Notes: generated by a model not told the origin, from the sequence alone. Positions 17,738 through 26,927 are shown, numbered from the stretch's first letter. The stretch: 64,000 bases of DNA from Gordonia hydrophobica NBRC 16057 (GCF_001592365.1 NZ_BCWU01000003.1:248001-312000), one strand, 5' to 3'. Numbers and translations are program-made.

Positions 17738-17980
17738 CTAGCCTGCGTCGAAGTACGACGTCTCGAGGTACTCGTGAACCGCCTTGGCGTGAACCCGGAA
17801 CGATCGCCCGACGCGCACGGCAGGCAGTTCACCGTTGTGCACGAGTCGGTAGACCGTCATCTTCGAGACCCGCATCAGCGCGGCGACTTCGGCGACGGTG
17901 AGGAACTGCGTGGCGGACGAATTGCTGACGCCGCGATCCGCGAAGTCGTTCCGTTCACCAGGCTTTTCTGCTGCAGCCAT
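17738..17980 (-). CDS. BldC-like helix-turn-helix DNA-binding protein (excisionase/MerR-type fold)
   Basis: 80 aa. The core LTVAEVAALMRVSKMTVYR is a winged-helix HTH of the BldC/excisionase family, followed by HNGELPAVRVGRSFRVHA and the C-terminal LETSYFDAG. This core is near-identical to Rv0500A, which sits in the same place. The start at 17980 (MAAAEKPGER) is chosen over the longer in-frame start at 18016 because the extension is not conserved and MAAAEKPGE also begins the nearby plsC product. Likely a transcription factor; target genes unknown. Confidence 0.88.
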   Translation of the reverse strand: MAAAEKPGERNDFADRGVSNSSATQFLTVAEVAALMRVSKMTVYRLVHNGELPAVRVGRSFRVHAKAVHEYLETSYFDAG

Positions 17981-18163
17981 GAAAATACCAACCTTCGGTG
18001 CACGCATCGCGGCCACCGGCTTCCCCTCCGGCGGACATCAGACACGTACGTGCTAGCAGCAGCTTAGCGTGACCAATGTGAAAAGTGCGACGTGAGTGGC
18101 GGAATCTCGACACGCCGACGCGCCTCACACGCCGCAAATCCCGTATCTGTGCAGGCTGAGGCG

Positions 18164-19042
18164 CTACTGTTGCTCGCTTGCGGTCTCGGCACCGAGCTGG
18201 ACGCCCTGGCTCGAACCCTCAACTTCCACTCGACGTGCAGTTTTAGCGCTGACCTCGGCACAGGCCACGGTCGCCTCGTTCACCGCGTGCCGCAAACCCG
18301 CCCGTTCGAACTCGCGCAATGCCGCCGCCGTGGTCCCGGCTGGCGAGGTGACCGCCGCGCGCAGATCCACCGGCGACAGCCCGGACTCGCTCAGCAGCAG
18401 CCCCGCGCCCTTGATGGTCTGCACCGCCAACTCCGTGGACTGCGGACGCGTGAGCCCGAGCGCGACGCCCGAGTCGATCAACGCCTCGACCATGAGGAAG
18501 AAGTACGCCGGCCCCGAGCCTGAGATCGCGGTGACGGCGTCCATCAGCTTCTCCGGCACCACCATCACCTTGCCGACCGACTCCAGCAGGCGGACGGTCA
18601 GCGCCACCTGCTCGTCTTCCGCGTAGCGGCCCGGACTGACCGCAGACATCGCCTCGTTGACGAGCATCGGCGTATTCGGCATCACGCGGATCACCGGGGA
18701 GCCGGCGGGCAGGGCCGCCTCGTACCGCGTCGTCGGGATCCCGGCGACCAGCGTGACGGTGATCCGTTCCAGTTCGCCGTTGTCGTCGGCGACCGAGAGG
18801 GCCTGCAGAACGGCCTCGACCGCGTCGGGCTTCACCGCGAGGAACGCCACCCGTGCGCCTTCGACGGCGTCGGCGATGTCTGCGGTGACGCGGACGCCGT
18901 AGTCGGCGGCCAGCTCGGCCGAGCGCTCTGCCGACCGCTCGGCGACGACCAGATCCTTGACCGGTTTCCCGGCGCCGATCAATCCGGCCAGCAGCGCCTC
19001 ACCGATCTTGCCGCCGCCGATAATCGCGACCCGTTCGGACAT
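18164..19042 (-). CDS. proC: Pyrroline-5-carboxylate reductase
   Basis: 292 aa enzyme for the last step of proline synthesis. The dinucleotide-binding motif IIGGGKIGEALLAGL is at the N-terminus, VIRVMPNTPMLV lies in the middle, and the C-terminal P5CR signature is around SGSGPAYFFLMVEALID and VTSPAGTTAAALREFE. The final 20 residues (EGSSQGVQLGAETASEQQ) are an unconserved tail. Matches Rv0500. About 180 bases, holding a CACGTACGTG palindrome (18043-18052) and no gene, separate it from the BldC-like start. Confidence 0.94.
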   Translation of the reverse strand: MSERVAIIGGGKIGEALLAGLIGAGKPVKDLVVAERSAERSAELAADYGVRVTADIADAVEGARVAFLAVKPDAVEAVLQALSVADDNGELERITVTLVAGIPTTRYEAALPAGSPVIRVMPNTPMLVNEAMSAVSPGRYAEDEQVALTVRLLESVGKVMVVPEKLMDAVTAISGSGPAYFFLMVEALIDSGVALGLTRPQSTELAVQTIKGAGLLLSESGLSPVDLRAAVTSPAGTTAAALREFERAGLRHAVNEATVACAEVSAKTARRVEVEGSSQGVQLGAETASEQQ

Positions 19043-19128
19043 GTCCGATCACTACCTTTCGATGTTCTTTCAGAAGTTTCTGGCCAGTATGTGCCGCATC
19101 AGTCTGTGCCGCACTGGGGGCGGCGAGT

Positions 19129-19980
19129 TCAGCGAGCCGCGGGCAGCAGTGCCAGCTGGCGCGACTGCGCGACGGTGGTGCCGAGGGAGTCGACGACGAT
19201 GTGGTCCTCAGCGAACATGCCCTGCCCCACTTCCTGGCTGGTGGCGGCGAATCGCAGCCACCCGGGAGCGGGCACCCGGTTCACATACGTGGTGAGCTGC
19301 ACCGTCGGCGACCACCCGAAGAAGCCGAGGTTCATCACCACCGGCGGGGAGATGTCGCCCACCAGGATCGGGAACAGTGCGTGGACGTCGACCGACACGT
19401 CGGACCGCGGTCGCACCCACCCGCGCACCAGCGGTTCGCCGGTCTCCCCGCGGATCGCCGGGAAGCGCTCCAGGTCCAGCACCACGTCGACGGCGGCGCT
19501 GACGTTGAAGACCTCGCTGAGCGGGGACGAGCTGATGTCCGGGTAGTCGTCTGGAGCCTCGACCGGCAGATCGGCGAGCGGCGCGATCTCACCGCGATAC
19601 CGCGCGTCACCGTGATCGGGTCGGCCCAGCGTGACGGTCGAGGTCACCAGCAGTCGATCGTTCTGGCGGGCGTCGACGCGGACCACCGACACCGTGCGAC
19701 CGGTCTTGATCAACCAGGCGTGCAGTTGCACCGCCGCCGGATCGGGTGCCGCCAGGTAGTCGCTGGAGATTGCGATCACCGCGATCTCCTCGTCGGGGTC
19801 GGCCAGCTTCGACAGCGCCTGCCGCGCGGCCGCAGCCACCATCAACTGCATGCTGCCGCCGTGCACCTTGGGACCGATGGTGAACACCGGGTCCAGCCGA
19901 CCGGTGTAGACGACGCCGTCGGCCGCCGCCTCTCCCGCATCGAACTCGGCCAGTCGGTTGATCGACACCGGTGTCGTCAT
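19129..19980 (-). CDS. Thioesterase-family (hotdog fold) protein
   Basis: 283 aa, counterpart of Rv0499. It has two hotdog-like halves as in TesB/acyl-CoA thioesterase II-like proteins (GRLDPVFTIGPKVHGGSMQLMVAAAA in the first, RPRSDVSVDVHALFPILVGDIS in the second). The start MTTPVSIN at 19980 overlaps the stop of the upstream TIM-barrel gene (ATGA), so the two are coupled. Acyl-CoA substrate unknown. Confidence 0.75.
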   Translation of the reverse strand: MTTPVSINRLAEFDAGEAAADGVVYTGRLDPVFTIGPKVHGGSMQLMVAAAARQALSKLADPDEEIAVIAISSDYLAAPDPAAVQLHAWLIKTGRTVSVVRVDARQNDRLLVTSTVTLGRPDHGDARYRGEIAPLADLPVEAPDDYPDISSSPLSEVFNVSAAVDVVLDLERFPAIRGETGEPLVRGWVRPRSDVSVDVHALFPILVGDISPPVVMNLGFFGWSPTVQLTTYVNRVPAPGWLRFAATSQEVGQGMFAEDHIVVDSLGTTVAQSRQLALLPAAR

Positions 19981-20852
19981 GTCGTCGGATCCTTCACGTC
20001 TCGGTACAGGTGGGTGCGGGCGAAGTCGAGTGATCGCGCCAGCATGGCGGCGCGCTCGTTCTTGGTGCGAGCGGAGCCGGTGTGCACTTCGAGCACCACC
20101 GCCCCGGAGAAGTCGCTGTCGGCCAGTCGACGGCACACCTCGATGCAGGGCTGCGAGCCGTCGCCCGGAATCAGATGTTCGTCGTGCGCCGCACCGGTGC
20201 CGTCCGTGAGATGCAGATGCTTGAGGCCGTCCGCCATCCGGGTCGCCAGCGCCAAGGCGTCGACGCCGGCCGTTGCCGAATGCGAGAGGTCGAGGGTGTA
20301 GTGCTCGTAGCCGTCGTCGGTGGGGTCGATGGACTTGCCGAACGCCGACGCCGAGACTCCGGGCTTCCCGCCGCGATCGCTCATCCGCCGCGCCGACCGC
20401 TCCCCCGCCCCGAAGAGGCGATCGGCGCGCATCGGGAACATGTTCTCCACGGCCACCGCGACGTCGGACGACGCCTCCAACTCGGTGACCAGGTCGTCGA
20501 AGGCTCGCACATAGTCGCGCTGCCAGCGGAACGGCGGGTGGACGACGACCGTCGAGGCGCCGAGGTCTTCCGCGGCCTGCACGGATCTGCGGAGCTTGAC
20601 CTTCGGATCACGACCCCACACGCGCTGCGAGATGATCAGGCACGGCGCGTGAACCGAGAGGACCGGAACCTGATATCTCTGCGACAGGTGCGCCACCTGC
20701 GCGACGTTCTGGCTCACCGACTCGCCCCACACCATCAGTTCGACGCCATCGAATCCGAGGTCGGCCGCGTAAGCGAAAGCGGCCTCGGTGTTCTGTGGGT
20801 AGACCGACGCGGTCGAGAGCCCGATCGGGATCGGGAAACGCAAGTTCGGCAC
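19977..20852 (-). CDS. Sugar phosphate isomerase/epimerase family protein (xylose-isomerase-like TIM barrel)
   Basis: 291 aa, counterpart of Rv0498. AP-endonuclease-2/IolE-type TIM barrel: LGFDGVELMVWGE, VLSVHAPCLI, STVVVHPPFRWQ, VAVENMFPM and HLHLTDGTGAAHDEHLIPGDG supply the Glu/His/Asp metal ligands expected of the fold. The start is a GTG. It is coupled to the thioesterase-like gene downstream and lies 10 bases after the membrane protein gene upstream. Substrate unknown. Confidence 0.85.
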   Translation of the reverse strand: MPNLRFPIPIGLSTASVYPQNTEAAFAYAADLGFDGVELMVWGESVSQNVAQVAHLSQRYQVPVLSVHAPCLIISQRVWGRDPKVKLRRSVQAAEDLGASTVVVHPPFRWQRDYVRAFDDLVTELEASSDVAVAVENMFPMRADRLFGAGERSARRMSDRGGKPGVSASAFGKSIDPTDDGYEHYTLDLSHSATAGVDALALATRMADGLKHLHLTDGTGAAHDEHLIPGDGSQPCIEVCRRLADSDFSGAVVLEVHTGSARTKNERAAMLARSLDFARTHLYRDVKDPTT

Positions 20853-20862
20853 GTCGATCGGC

Positions 20863-21747
20863 TCAGGCCGCCAAGAGGACCAGCGGCCCGATCGTCACCA
20901 GCATGCCGACGCCGAGAGCCATCAGGGTGGTCGGCAGGTCGCGCTTGCGGAGCACGTGGGCGAACGTGACGATCGCGAAGATCACCACGACGGCGAGGAT
21001 GAGCGCAAGGTACACGTACCGTTTCCACAGTTCGGTGAAGCCCCAGAACAGACCCGCGCCGACCGCGAGCCCGAGCACCACCTCGCCGATCAGGCCCAAC
21101 CAGCCGAGCAACGCGGACTTCCCTCGCGGCTCCGACTCGTCGCGCTTCTGCTTCGCCGCCTTCTTGGCCGCCTTCTTCTCGGCGGCCTGTGCCTTCGCAT
21201 CAGCCTCTGCGGCGTCTTCCGCCTCGTTCGCGGCTTCGAGTTCGGCAGCCGAGGCGACGTGCCGGTGCTCGGTGGTCGGCTCGTCCGGCGCGTCGTCGTC
21301 CTGCGAGTCGTCGTCGGCCGGTACGGCATCGACGGGCTCGTCGTCGATCACCGGCAACGCGTCGGTGGCCGTGACATCGGAGTCCACCACAGACGACGGC
21401 GCCGACCGGTATTCGAGCGGAGGCAGGTCCACGCCGACGAGGTCGTCTGCGGGGACCGGCTCCAACGTCTCGGTGGCATCGGTCGCGGCGGCATCGGTCG
21501 GCTCGCTCGAGACGACCGGGATGATCCCGGTGACGACGTTGGCGTCGGCCCCGTCGTCGTCCTCGTCGGTCGTCACCGGCGGGTGTGCCGGCATCCCGGA
21601 CGCGCCGGCCCGACGCAGTGTGCGGCGGTCCTCCTCGGACGCCGACTTCGGAAATGCGGCGCCGCTGCCCTCGGACCGCGCGATCAGTTCTGAGACCGTG
21701 ATCGGCCTCGCGCGCGGCTCGGAATCCTTCGCCATCTGTTCGGGCAC
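20863..21747 (-). CDS. Acidic membrane protein, Rv0497-like
   Basis: 294 aa. The N-terminal 190 residues are hydrophilic and low-complexity (Asp/Glu/Ala/Thr), starting with a conserved-looking ITVSELIARSEG motif. A Lys-rich coil (AEKKAAKKAAKQKRDE) follows. Four hydrophobic helices fill the last 90 residues, ending GPLVLLAA. An internal ATG at 21735 (MAKDSEPR) is an alternative start. The order ppx - this gene - TIM barrel - thioesterase - proC is the Rv0496-Rv0500 order. Function unknown. Confidence 0.8.
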   Translation of the reverse strand: MPEQMAKDSEPRARPITVSELIARSEGSGAAFPKSASEEDRRTLRRAGASGMPAHPPVTTDEDDDGADANVVTGIIPVVSSEPTDAAATDATETLEPVPADDLVGVDLPPLEYRSAPSSVVDSDVTATDALPVIDDEPVDAVPADDDSQDDDAPDEPTTEHRHVASAAELEAANEAEDAAEADAKAQAAEKKAAKKAAKQKRDESEPRGKSALLGWLGLIGEVVLGLAVGAGLFWGFTELWKRYVYLALILAVVVIFAIVTFAHVLRKRDLPTTLMALGVGMLVTIGPLVLLAA

Positions 21748-21839
21748 CCCCGTCTTGCGTCGATCTGTCTTCGCCTGTGGTCCTGTCCGATGCGCTCGAA
21801 GGATGCTCCCCGGTGAACGCTCGCCCCGAGACTACTCGG

Positions 21840-22790
21840 CTAACCGACGCTGACGAGGACCCCCGCGGGTTCCGAGTCGAGTCTCCGAAGAATGACGCCT
21901 TCGCGCAATGCCCACGGACAGATGTCCAGTGTATCCACACCGGTCGCCCGCATGGCCGCCTCGGCGACCAGCGCGCCCGCCACGATCTGCGAGGCGCGAT
22001 CGGAGCTGACCCCCTCCAGATCTGCGCGGTCGGCCGCGGTCATTCGCGAGATGAAGGCGATCAGCTGCCGCAGTCCGCTCACGGTCAGGGTGCGGCGGAC
22101 GCGCGGCCCGGCACCCGACGGCGCCGCGCCGGTGAGGCGGGCGAGCGAGCGGAAGGTCTTCGACGACCCCACCGACAGGTCGGGCTTGCCTGCCGCCCGG
22201 AGGTCCTTGGCAGGCTGTTTGAGTTCGGCGTCGAGCCAATCACGCAGCACCGAGACGTGCCGTTTGCTCGGCGGGTCGCCGGGCAGCCATTCCCGCGTCA
22301 GGCGGCCTGCGCCCAGCGGCAGCGACAACGCCACCTCGGGCTCCTCGTCGACGCCGCTCGTCAGCTCCAGGCTGCCGCCGCCGATGTCGAACGTGAGGAT
22401 GCGGCCCGCACTCCAGCCGTACCAACGACGCACGGCGAGCGAGGTCAGCCGCGCCTCGTCGACGCCTTCGAGGACGTCGACGGTGAGGCCGGAAGCCTTC
22501 TTGACCTGCGAGAGCACTTCGTCGGTGTTGGTCGCGTCGCGGACGGCCGACGTCGCGAACGCCATCACCTGCTCGCACCCGGACGCCTTCGCGATTCGCG
22601 TGAAGTCTTCGACGGTCGACGTGAGCGAGTCGGCGCCCTTCTTCGTCATCTTGCCGGTGTCGTCGATCTCCTCGGCCAGACGCAGCACCGCCTTGGTCGA
22701 ACTCATCGGATTGGGGTGACCTCCACGATGGGCGTCGACCACCAACAGATGCACGGTATTGCTGCCCACGTCGAGCACTCCTAGTCGCAC
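21840..22790 (-). CDS. Ppx/GppA-type phosphatase
   Basis: 316 aa ASKHA-fold enzyme, counterpart of Rv0496. Phosphate-loop motif LDVGSNTVHLLVVDA at the N-terminus, second loop FDIGGGSLELTSG, and AFATSAVRDATN between. Known members hydrolyse polyphosphate or (p)ppGpp; Rv0496-type proteins are short exopolyphosphatases. The GTG start lies exactly 7 bases after a TAATTT -10 element (22798-22803), predicting leaderless translation and supporting this start. Confidence 0.9.
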   Translation of the reverse strand: MRLGVLDVGSNTVHLLVVDAHRGGHPNPMSSTKAVLRLAEEIDDTGKMTKKGADSLTSTVEDFTRIAKASGCEQVMAFATSAVRDATNTDEVLSQVKKASGLTVDVLEGVDEARLTSLAVRRWYGWSAGRILTFDIGGGSLELTSGVDEEPEVALSLPLGAGRLTREWLPGDPPSKRHVSVLRDWLDAELKQPAKDLRAAGKPDLSVGSSKTFRSLARLTGAAPSGAGPRVRRTLTVSGLRQLIAFISRMTAADRADLEGVSSDRASQIVAGALVAEAAMRATGVDTLDICPWALREGVILRRLDSEPAGVLVSVG

Positions 22791-22797
22791 GCGATCA

Positions 22798-22803
22798 AAA
22801 TTA
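22798..22803 (-). promoter_or_regulatory. -10 element of leaderless ppx promoter
   Basis: TAATTT on the minus strand, 7 bases from the GTG start of the Ppx/GppA gene. The match to TANNNT and the fixed distance imply that transcription starts at or next to the start codon. Confidence 0.6.
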
Positions 22804-22871
22804 CTGCGCCGTGCGCGTCTGCGCTAACCGAAGGGCTACGGTGGTTCGTTGAGATCGTCTAAGGAGGCGCC

Positions 22872-23765
22872 GTGACCGGCTCGAAGAAGAAGGTCGGGGC
22901 CGCGCGGAGCGAAGCCCCGGTCCCCGAGGTCCCGCTCGATTTTCCGCGGGAATGGTACGAGTTCATCGACCCGGCGGACACCGAACATCTGATCAGCATT
23001 GACCTGACGTGGCTGTTGTCACGATGGAACTGCGTCTTCGGCACCCCGGCATGTCACGGAATCATCGCCGGCAGGCAACCGGACGGATGCTGCACGCACG
23101 GGGCCTACCTGACCGATGACGACGACCGCGAGATCCTCGCCGCCGGCGTTGCGATGCTGACGCCCGACGACTGGCAGTTCTTCGACAAGGGATCCGGCAA
23201 GGATCCGCTCGGCAAACACGGCTATCTTGAGGAGGCGGAAGACCTCGACGACGAGCCCGCACTCAAGACCCGCCTGCACAAGGGCGCCTGCATCTTCCTC
23301 AACCGCCCCGGCTTTCCCGCCGGACAGGGCTGTGCCCTGCATTCGATGGCCCTGCGCAAGGGGCTGGAGCCGCTCACGGTGAAACCCGAGGTGTGCTGGC
23401 AGCTGCCGATGCGGCGCACCCAGGAATGGGTGGAGCGACCCGACGGCACCGAGATCCTGAAGACCACGCTGACCGAGTTCGACCGCCGCGGCTGGGGCGA
23501 GGGCGGGCACGACCTGGACTGGTACTGCTCCGGCTCCCCCGAGGCGCACACCGGGGCGCGGCAGGTGTTCGAGTCGTACAAGCCGGAGTTGATCGCCCTC
23601 GTCGGCGAGCCCGCCTACGAGGTGCTCGCCGCCGCCTGCCGTCGCCGCAACGAGCTCGGCCTGATCGCCGTGCATCCCGCCACCGCTGCCTCCACGTCGC
23701 GACGGACCACGGACATCAAGTACGAGCTCACTGCTCGAACTTGTACCCCAGACCTCGAACAGTGA
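22872..23765 (+). CDS. Conserved cysteine-rich protein, Rv0495c-like
   Basis: 297 aa. Start GTG with AAGGAGG six bases upstream. Conserved cysteines occur in [42 protein letters not shown] and PEVCWQLP, a pattern like DUF3109/YkgJ zinc- or iron-binding domains, so a metal-binding role is plausible but unproven. The C-terminal 12 codons overlap the 3' end of regX3 on the other strand (23728-23765). The last 20 or so residues look unlike a conserved domain and may have arisen by loss of an earlier stop. Divergent from ppx, convergent with regX3. Confidence 0.82.
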   Translation: MTGSKKKVGAARSEAPVPEVPLDFPREWYEFIDPADTEHLISIDLTWLLSRWNCVFGTPACHGIIAGRQPDGCCTHGAYLTDDDDREILAAGVAMLTPDDWQFFDKGSGKDPLGKHGYLEEAEDLDDEPALKTRLHKGACIFLNRPGFPAGQGCALHSMALRKGLEPLTVKPEVCWQLPMRRTQEWVERPDGTEILKTTLTEFDRRGWGEGGHDLDWYCSGSPEAHTGARQVFESYKPELIALVGEPAYEVLAAACRRRNELGLIAVHPATAASTSRRTTDIKYELTARTCTPDLEQ

Positions 23766-24417
23766 TCAGGTGGCGGGGCTGCGACGGGTCGGGTTCGACC
23801 TTGGAGCGCAGCCGCTTCACGTGGACGTCGAGCGTCTTGGTGTCCCCGACGTAGTCGGCGCCCCATACCCGGTCGATCAACTGGCTGCGAGTGAGCACGC
23901 GACCGGAGTTGCGGAGCAGATACTCCAGCAAGTCGAACTCCTTGAGCGGAAGGGTCACGTCGCTGCCCGCGACGGTCACGGTGTGCCGCTGCACGTCCAT
24001 CCGGACCGGCCCCACCTCGACGACGCCGATCACCGAGTCCTCGTCCTCTTCCACCGCACCGCCGCGGCGGAGCACCGCGCGAATCCGCGCGATGAGCTCG
24101 CGTGCCGAGTACGGCTTGGTGACGTAGTCATCGGCGCCGAGTTCCAGGCCGACGACCTTGTCGATCTCACTGTCGCGGGCGGTGACCATGATGACCGGGA
24201 CCGTCGACTTGGCGCGGATCATCTTGCAGATCTCGGTGCCGGAAACGCCCGGAAGCATCAGGTCGAGCAAGACGATGTCCGGATTGATCCGCTCAAAGGC
24301 CGGAACGGCCTGTGCGCCGTCGTTGACGATGCTCGCTTCGAATCCTTCTTTGCGGAGCAGGAAGGCCAACGGATCGGCAAGCGATTCCTCGTCTTCGACA
24401 ATCAGTACGTGCGTCAA
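23728..24417 (-). CDS. regX3: Two-component response regulator RegX3
   Basis: 229 aa OmpR/PhoB-type regulator. The receiver domain has the acidic pair in VEDEES, the phospho-acceptor Asp in VLLDLMLPG, and the conserved Thr/Lys in VTARD and VTKPYS. The C-terminal winged helix is recognisable from [20 protein letters not shown] to [10 protein letters not shown]. In mycobacteria this regulator answers phosphate limitation. Its ATG overlaps the senX3 stop (ATGA), without the repeat elements that separate the two genes in M. tuberculosis. Confidence 0.95.
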   Translation of the reverse strand: MTHVLIVEDEESLADPLAFLLRKEGFEASIVNDGAQAVPAFERINPDIVLLDLMLPGVSGTEICKMIRAKSTVPVIMVTARDSEIDKVVGLELGADDYVTKPYSARELIARIRAVLRRGGAVEEDEDSVIGVVEVGPVRMDVQRHTVTVAGSDVTLPLKEFDLLEYLLRNSGRVLTRSQLIDRVWGADYVGDTKTLDVHVKRLRSKVEPDPSQPRHLITVRGLGYKFEQ

Positions 24418-25547
24418 CTCGTCTGTTCCTCTGTGTTCTCCGACCCGGTGTCACTGTCCGACGGGTCGATGGGTATGTACAGGCTGAAGGTCGAGCCGGT
24501 GCCCGGTCGACTCCACAGGCCGATGTGGCCGCCATGGCTGGCCGCCACATGCTTCGCGATCGCCAGCCCTAGTCCGGTGCCGCCGGTCGCGCGGGACCGC
24601 GCCTTGTCGACGCGGAAGAATCGTTCGAACACGCGTCCCTGATCGGCGGGCGCGATGCCGATCCCGCGGTCGGTGACCGCGATGCAGACCATGTTCTCGT
24701 CGTTCATGACGACGGTCTTGCGGCTCATCGAGACCACGTCATCGGCCGAGGAGTGATTGATGGCGTTGATCAGCAGATTCGAGAGCGCGGTGAGCAGCAG
24801 GGTGCGGTCGCCACGCACCTGCACGCCGATCGGATCGTCGGCCACCAGACTGATCTCGGCCACCTCGGCGCTGACTCCCGCCGACGACAGCGCGTCGTCG
24901 ACCAGCGAATCCACATCCACCGACGAGAAGTCGGGGATGCGCCCCTCCTGCAGGCGTGACAGGCCGATGAGCTCGTTGACCAGCGACCCCATGCGGGTCG
25001 CTTCCTTGAGGACGCGGCGGCCGAAGTGGTCGACCGCCTCCGGGTCGTCGCGAGACTCGAGCATGGCCTCGGCCATCAGGCTGATGGCGCCGAGCGGTGT
25101 CTTCAACTCGTGCGAGACGTTGGCCGCGAAATCGCGCCGGGTGGCCTCCACGCGCTGGTTGGTGGAGTCGTCGTCGCCGTAGATCAGCGCGTACCGAACC
25201 CCTGCGAAGATCGCCAGTCGCGCATTGCACCGCACGTTCTCGACGAGGCGCGGCGCGGCGCGGCCCGTGGAGAGGAAGCCGAGCGAGGAGTACGGCGGCA
25301 CGAAGTCGAAGTACCGATCGACGCCGGTGACGAAGACCTCGGTGACGGCTTCGGCGATGCCGTCGGACAGGGTGTCGCGAAACATGCCCAATTCGGTCGC
25401 ACGCTTGTTGTACAGAACGACGTTGTGGAACTCGTCGACGGCGATGATGCCGGTCGCGGTGTGCGCGACGATCAGTCCGAGCAGATCGGGGCGCGAGCGC
25501 TTCTCGTCGACGATCACCAGGTCTTCGAGCAGGGTGTCCGGGGTCAT
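24414..25547 (-). CDS. senX3: SenX3-like sensor histidine kinase lacking N-terminal membrane helices
   Basis: 377 aa from the ATG at 25547. A PAS-like region (HTATGIIAVDEFHNVVLYNKRA) is followed by the H-box FAANVSHELKTPLGA with the phospho-accepting His, the N-box LLINAINHS, DRGIGIAPADQGRVFERFF and GGTGLGLAIAKHVAASHGG. The known SenX3 begins with two membrane helices; here no hydrophobic segment exists upstream of the PAS region, even using the longer in-frame start at 25637, and the 238 bases before the start contain stops in all minus-strand frames. The kinase therefore appears soluble. Start choice between 25547 and 25637 is uncertain. Confidence 0.85.
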   Translation of the reverse strand: MTPDTLLEDLVIVDEKRSRPDLLGLIVAHTATGIIAVDEFHNVVLYNKRATELGMFRDTLSDGIAEAVTEVFVTGVDRYFDFVPPYSSLGFLSTGRAAPRLVENVRCNARLAIFAGVRYALIYGDDDSTNQRVEATRRDFAANVSHELKTPLGAISLMAEAMLESRDDPEAVDHFGRRVLKEATRMGSLVNELIGLSRLQEGRIPDFSSVDVDSLVDDALSSAGVSAEVAEISLVADDPIGVQVRGDRTLLLTALSNLLINAINHSSADDVVSMSRKTVVMNDENMVCIAVTDRGIGIAPADQGRVFERFFRVDKARSRATGGTGLGLAIAKHVAASHGGHIGLWSRPGTGSTFSLYIPIDPSDSDTGSENTEEQTS

Positions 25548-25744
25548 CGAATCGTCGGACCGACTACTGACCGTTTTCGGCTGTTCGCCCCGCACGACTC
25601 CCCTGCTTCGACTCAACGACGTGGAAACTCTAGGCACCCGAAGGGCACACAGAAAGCTTACGTCCCGTCTACCTGAGTTCGCAGCCCGGGCAGGCAGAGT
25701 TCGATGCTCGTTTACGTCCAGTTGGCCTGGGTGGAATGCACGTT

Positions 25745-25765
25745 AACGCGCGGGGTCCGCGCGTT
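25745..25765 (-). terminator. Hairpin after the GNAT gene
   Basis: Perfect 9-bp inverted repeat AACGCGCGG / CCGCGCGTT with a GGT loop, about 20 bases past the GNAT stop on the minus strand. The rest of 25548-25785 holds no gene; it should contain the senX3 promoter. Confidence 0.6.
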
Positions 25766-25785
25766 GTCGTGGAGCCGAATCCGAG

Positions 25786-26091
25786 TCAGGCGGCGACGAT
25801 GTCGTTGTACTCCGGATGCTTCTCGACGTACTTCTGCACGTACGAGCAGACCGGGACCACCGTCTGCCCGTTGGCGCGGACGTCGTCGAGGACGTACTTC
25901 ACCAGCTGCGCCGCGAATCCGCGACCGGCGAAGCGCTCGTACACGACGGTGTGGGTCAGCGCGAGACGATCGCCGTCTTGGGTGTAGTCGACGTAGCCGA
26001 CCTCGACCCGGTTGTCGTCGTCCTCGATCAGGTCGGCGCGGTAGCGCTCCTGAACCGACGAATGAGTTACCTCGAGAGTGCCGTCAGCCAT
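25786..26091 (-). CDS. Small GNAT-type N-acetyltransferase (YidJ-like)
   Basis: 101 aa. Compact acyltransferase fold with the acetyl-CoA loop YERFAGRGFAAQLVKYVL and the C-terminal CSYVQKYVEKHPEY, as in the short GNAT proteins related to human GTLF3B/NATD1 (DUF at Rv-type loci). The ATG at 26091 follows a TACATT element by exactly 7 bases (26099-26104), so longer in-frame starts are not needed. Located between gpmA and senX3. Substrate unknown. Confidence 0.85.
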   Translation of the reverse strand: MADGTLEVTHSSVQERYRADLIEDDDNRVEVGYVDYTQDGDRLALTHTVVYERFAGRGFAAQLVKYVLDDVRANGQTVVPVCSYVQKYVEKHPEYNDIVAA

Positions 26092-26122
26092 GACAACCAA
26101 TGTAGCGCAGGCCACAACGCCT

Positions 26123-26157
26123 CGCACCCGGCCCCGACGATGCGGGAACCGGGTGCG
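26123..26157 (-). terminator. Hairpin terminator after gpmA
   Basis: Perfect 9-bp arms CGCACCCGG / CCGGGTGCG separated by 17 bases, located just beyond the gpmA stop on the minus strand. Confidence 0.55.
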
Positions 26158-26183
26158 CGGTGAGACTTTCGGCCGTCGAGCGG

Positions 26184-26927
26184 CTACTTGCTTCCCTGCG
26201 CCGCCACGGCCGCCGCGCCTGCCGCAGCCGCCTCGGGATCGAGGTACACCCCGCCCGGGGTGACGGGACGGAGGTTCTCGTCGAGGTCGTAGCGGAGCGG
26301 GTTGCCGGTCGGAATGTTGAGCGCGGCGATGTCGGCGTCGGAGATCCCGTCGAGGTGTTTCACCAGCGCCCGCAGCGAGTTGCCGTGCGCGGCGACGAGC
26401 ACCGTCTTGCCTGCGCGGAGGTCGGCTTCGATGGTCTCGGTGTAGTACGGGATGAACCGCTTGACCACGTCGAGCAGGCACTCGGTGAGCGGCACGTCGA
26501 TGCCGTCGTAGCGCGGGTCGCCGACCTGGCTGTACTCGCCGTCAGCCTCGATGGCCGGCGGCGGCGTGTCGTAACTGCGGCGCCACAGCATGAACTGCTC
26601 GTCGCCGTACTTGTCCTTGGTCTCCGCCTTGTTCAGTCCCTGCAGTGCGCCGTAGTGCCGCTCGTTCAGGCGCCAGTCGCGGACGACGGGGATCCAGTGG
26701 CGGTCTGCGGTGTCGAGCGCGATCTGCGCGGTGGCGATCGCACGACGCAGCAGCGAGGTGTAGAGGACGTCGGGCAGCAGATCATGCTCCACGAGGAGTT
26801 CGCCCGCGCGGACGGCCTCGGCCCGTCCCTTGTCGGTCAATGCGACGTCGACCCAGCCGGTGAACTGGTTGGACGCATTCCATTCGCTCTCGCCGTGACG
26901 CATCAGAATCAGGGTGCCGTTGCTCAT
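26184..26927 (-). CDS. gpmA: 2,3-bisphosphoglycerate-dependent phosphoglycerate mutase
   Basis: 247 aa glycolytic enzyme interconverting 3- and 2-phosphoglycerate. Signatures: [20 protein letters not shown] with the phosphohistidine, [30 protein letters not shown] and [15 protein letters not shown]. The C-terminus is an Ala-rich tail. The start MSNGTLIL at 26927 matches the family length (about 249 aa). Counterpart of Rv0489 (gpm1). Confidence 0.95.
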   Translation of the reverse strand: MSNGTLILMRHGESEWNASNQFTGWVDVALTDKGRAEAVRAGELLVEHDLLPDVLYTSLLRRAIATAQIALDTADRHWIPVVRDWRLNERHYGALQGLNKAETKDKYGDEQFMLWRRSYDTPPPAIEADGEYSQVGDPRYDGIDVPLTECLLDVVKRFIPYYTETIEADLRAGKTVLVAAHGNSLRALVKHLDGISDADIAALNIPTGNPLRYDLDENLRPVTPGGVYLDPEAAAAGAAAVAAQGSK

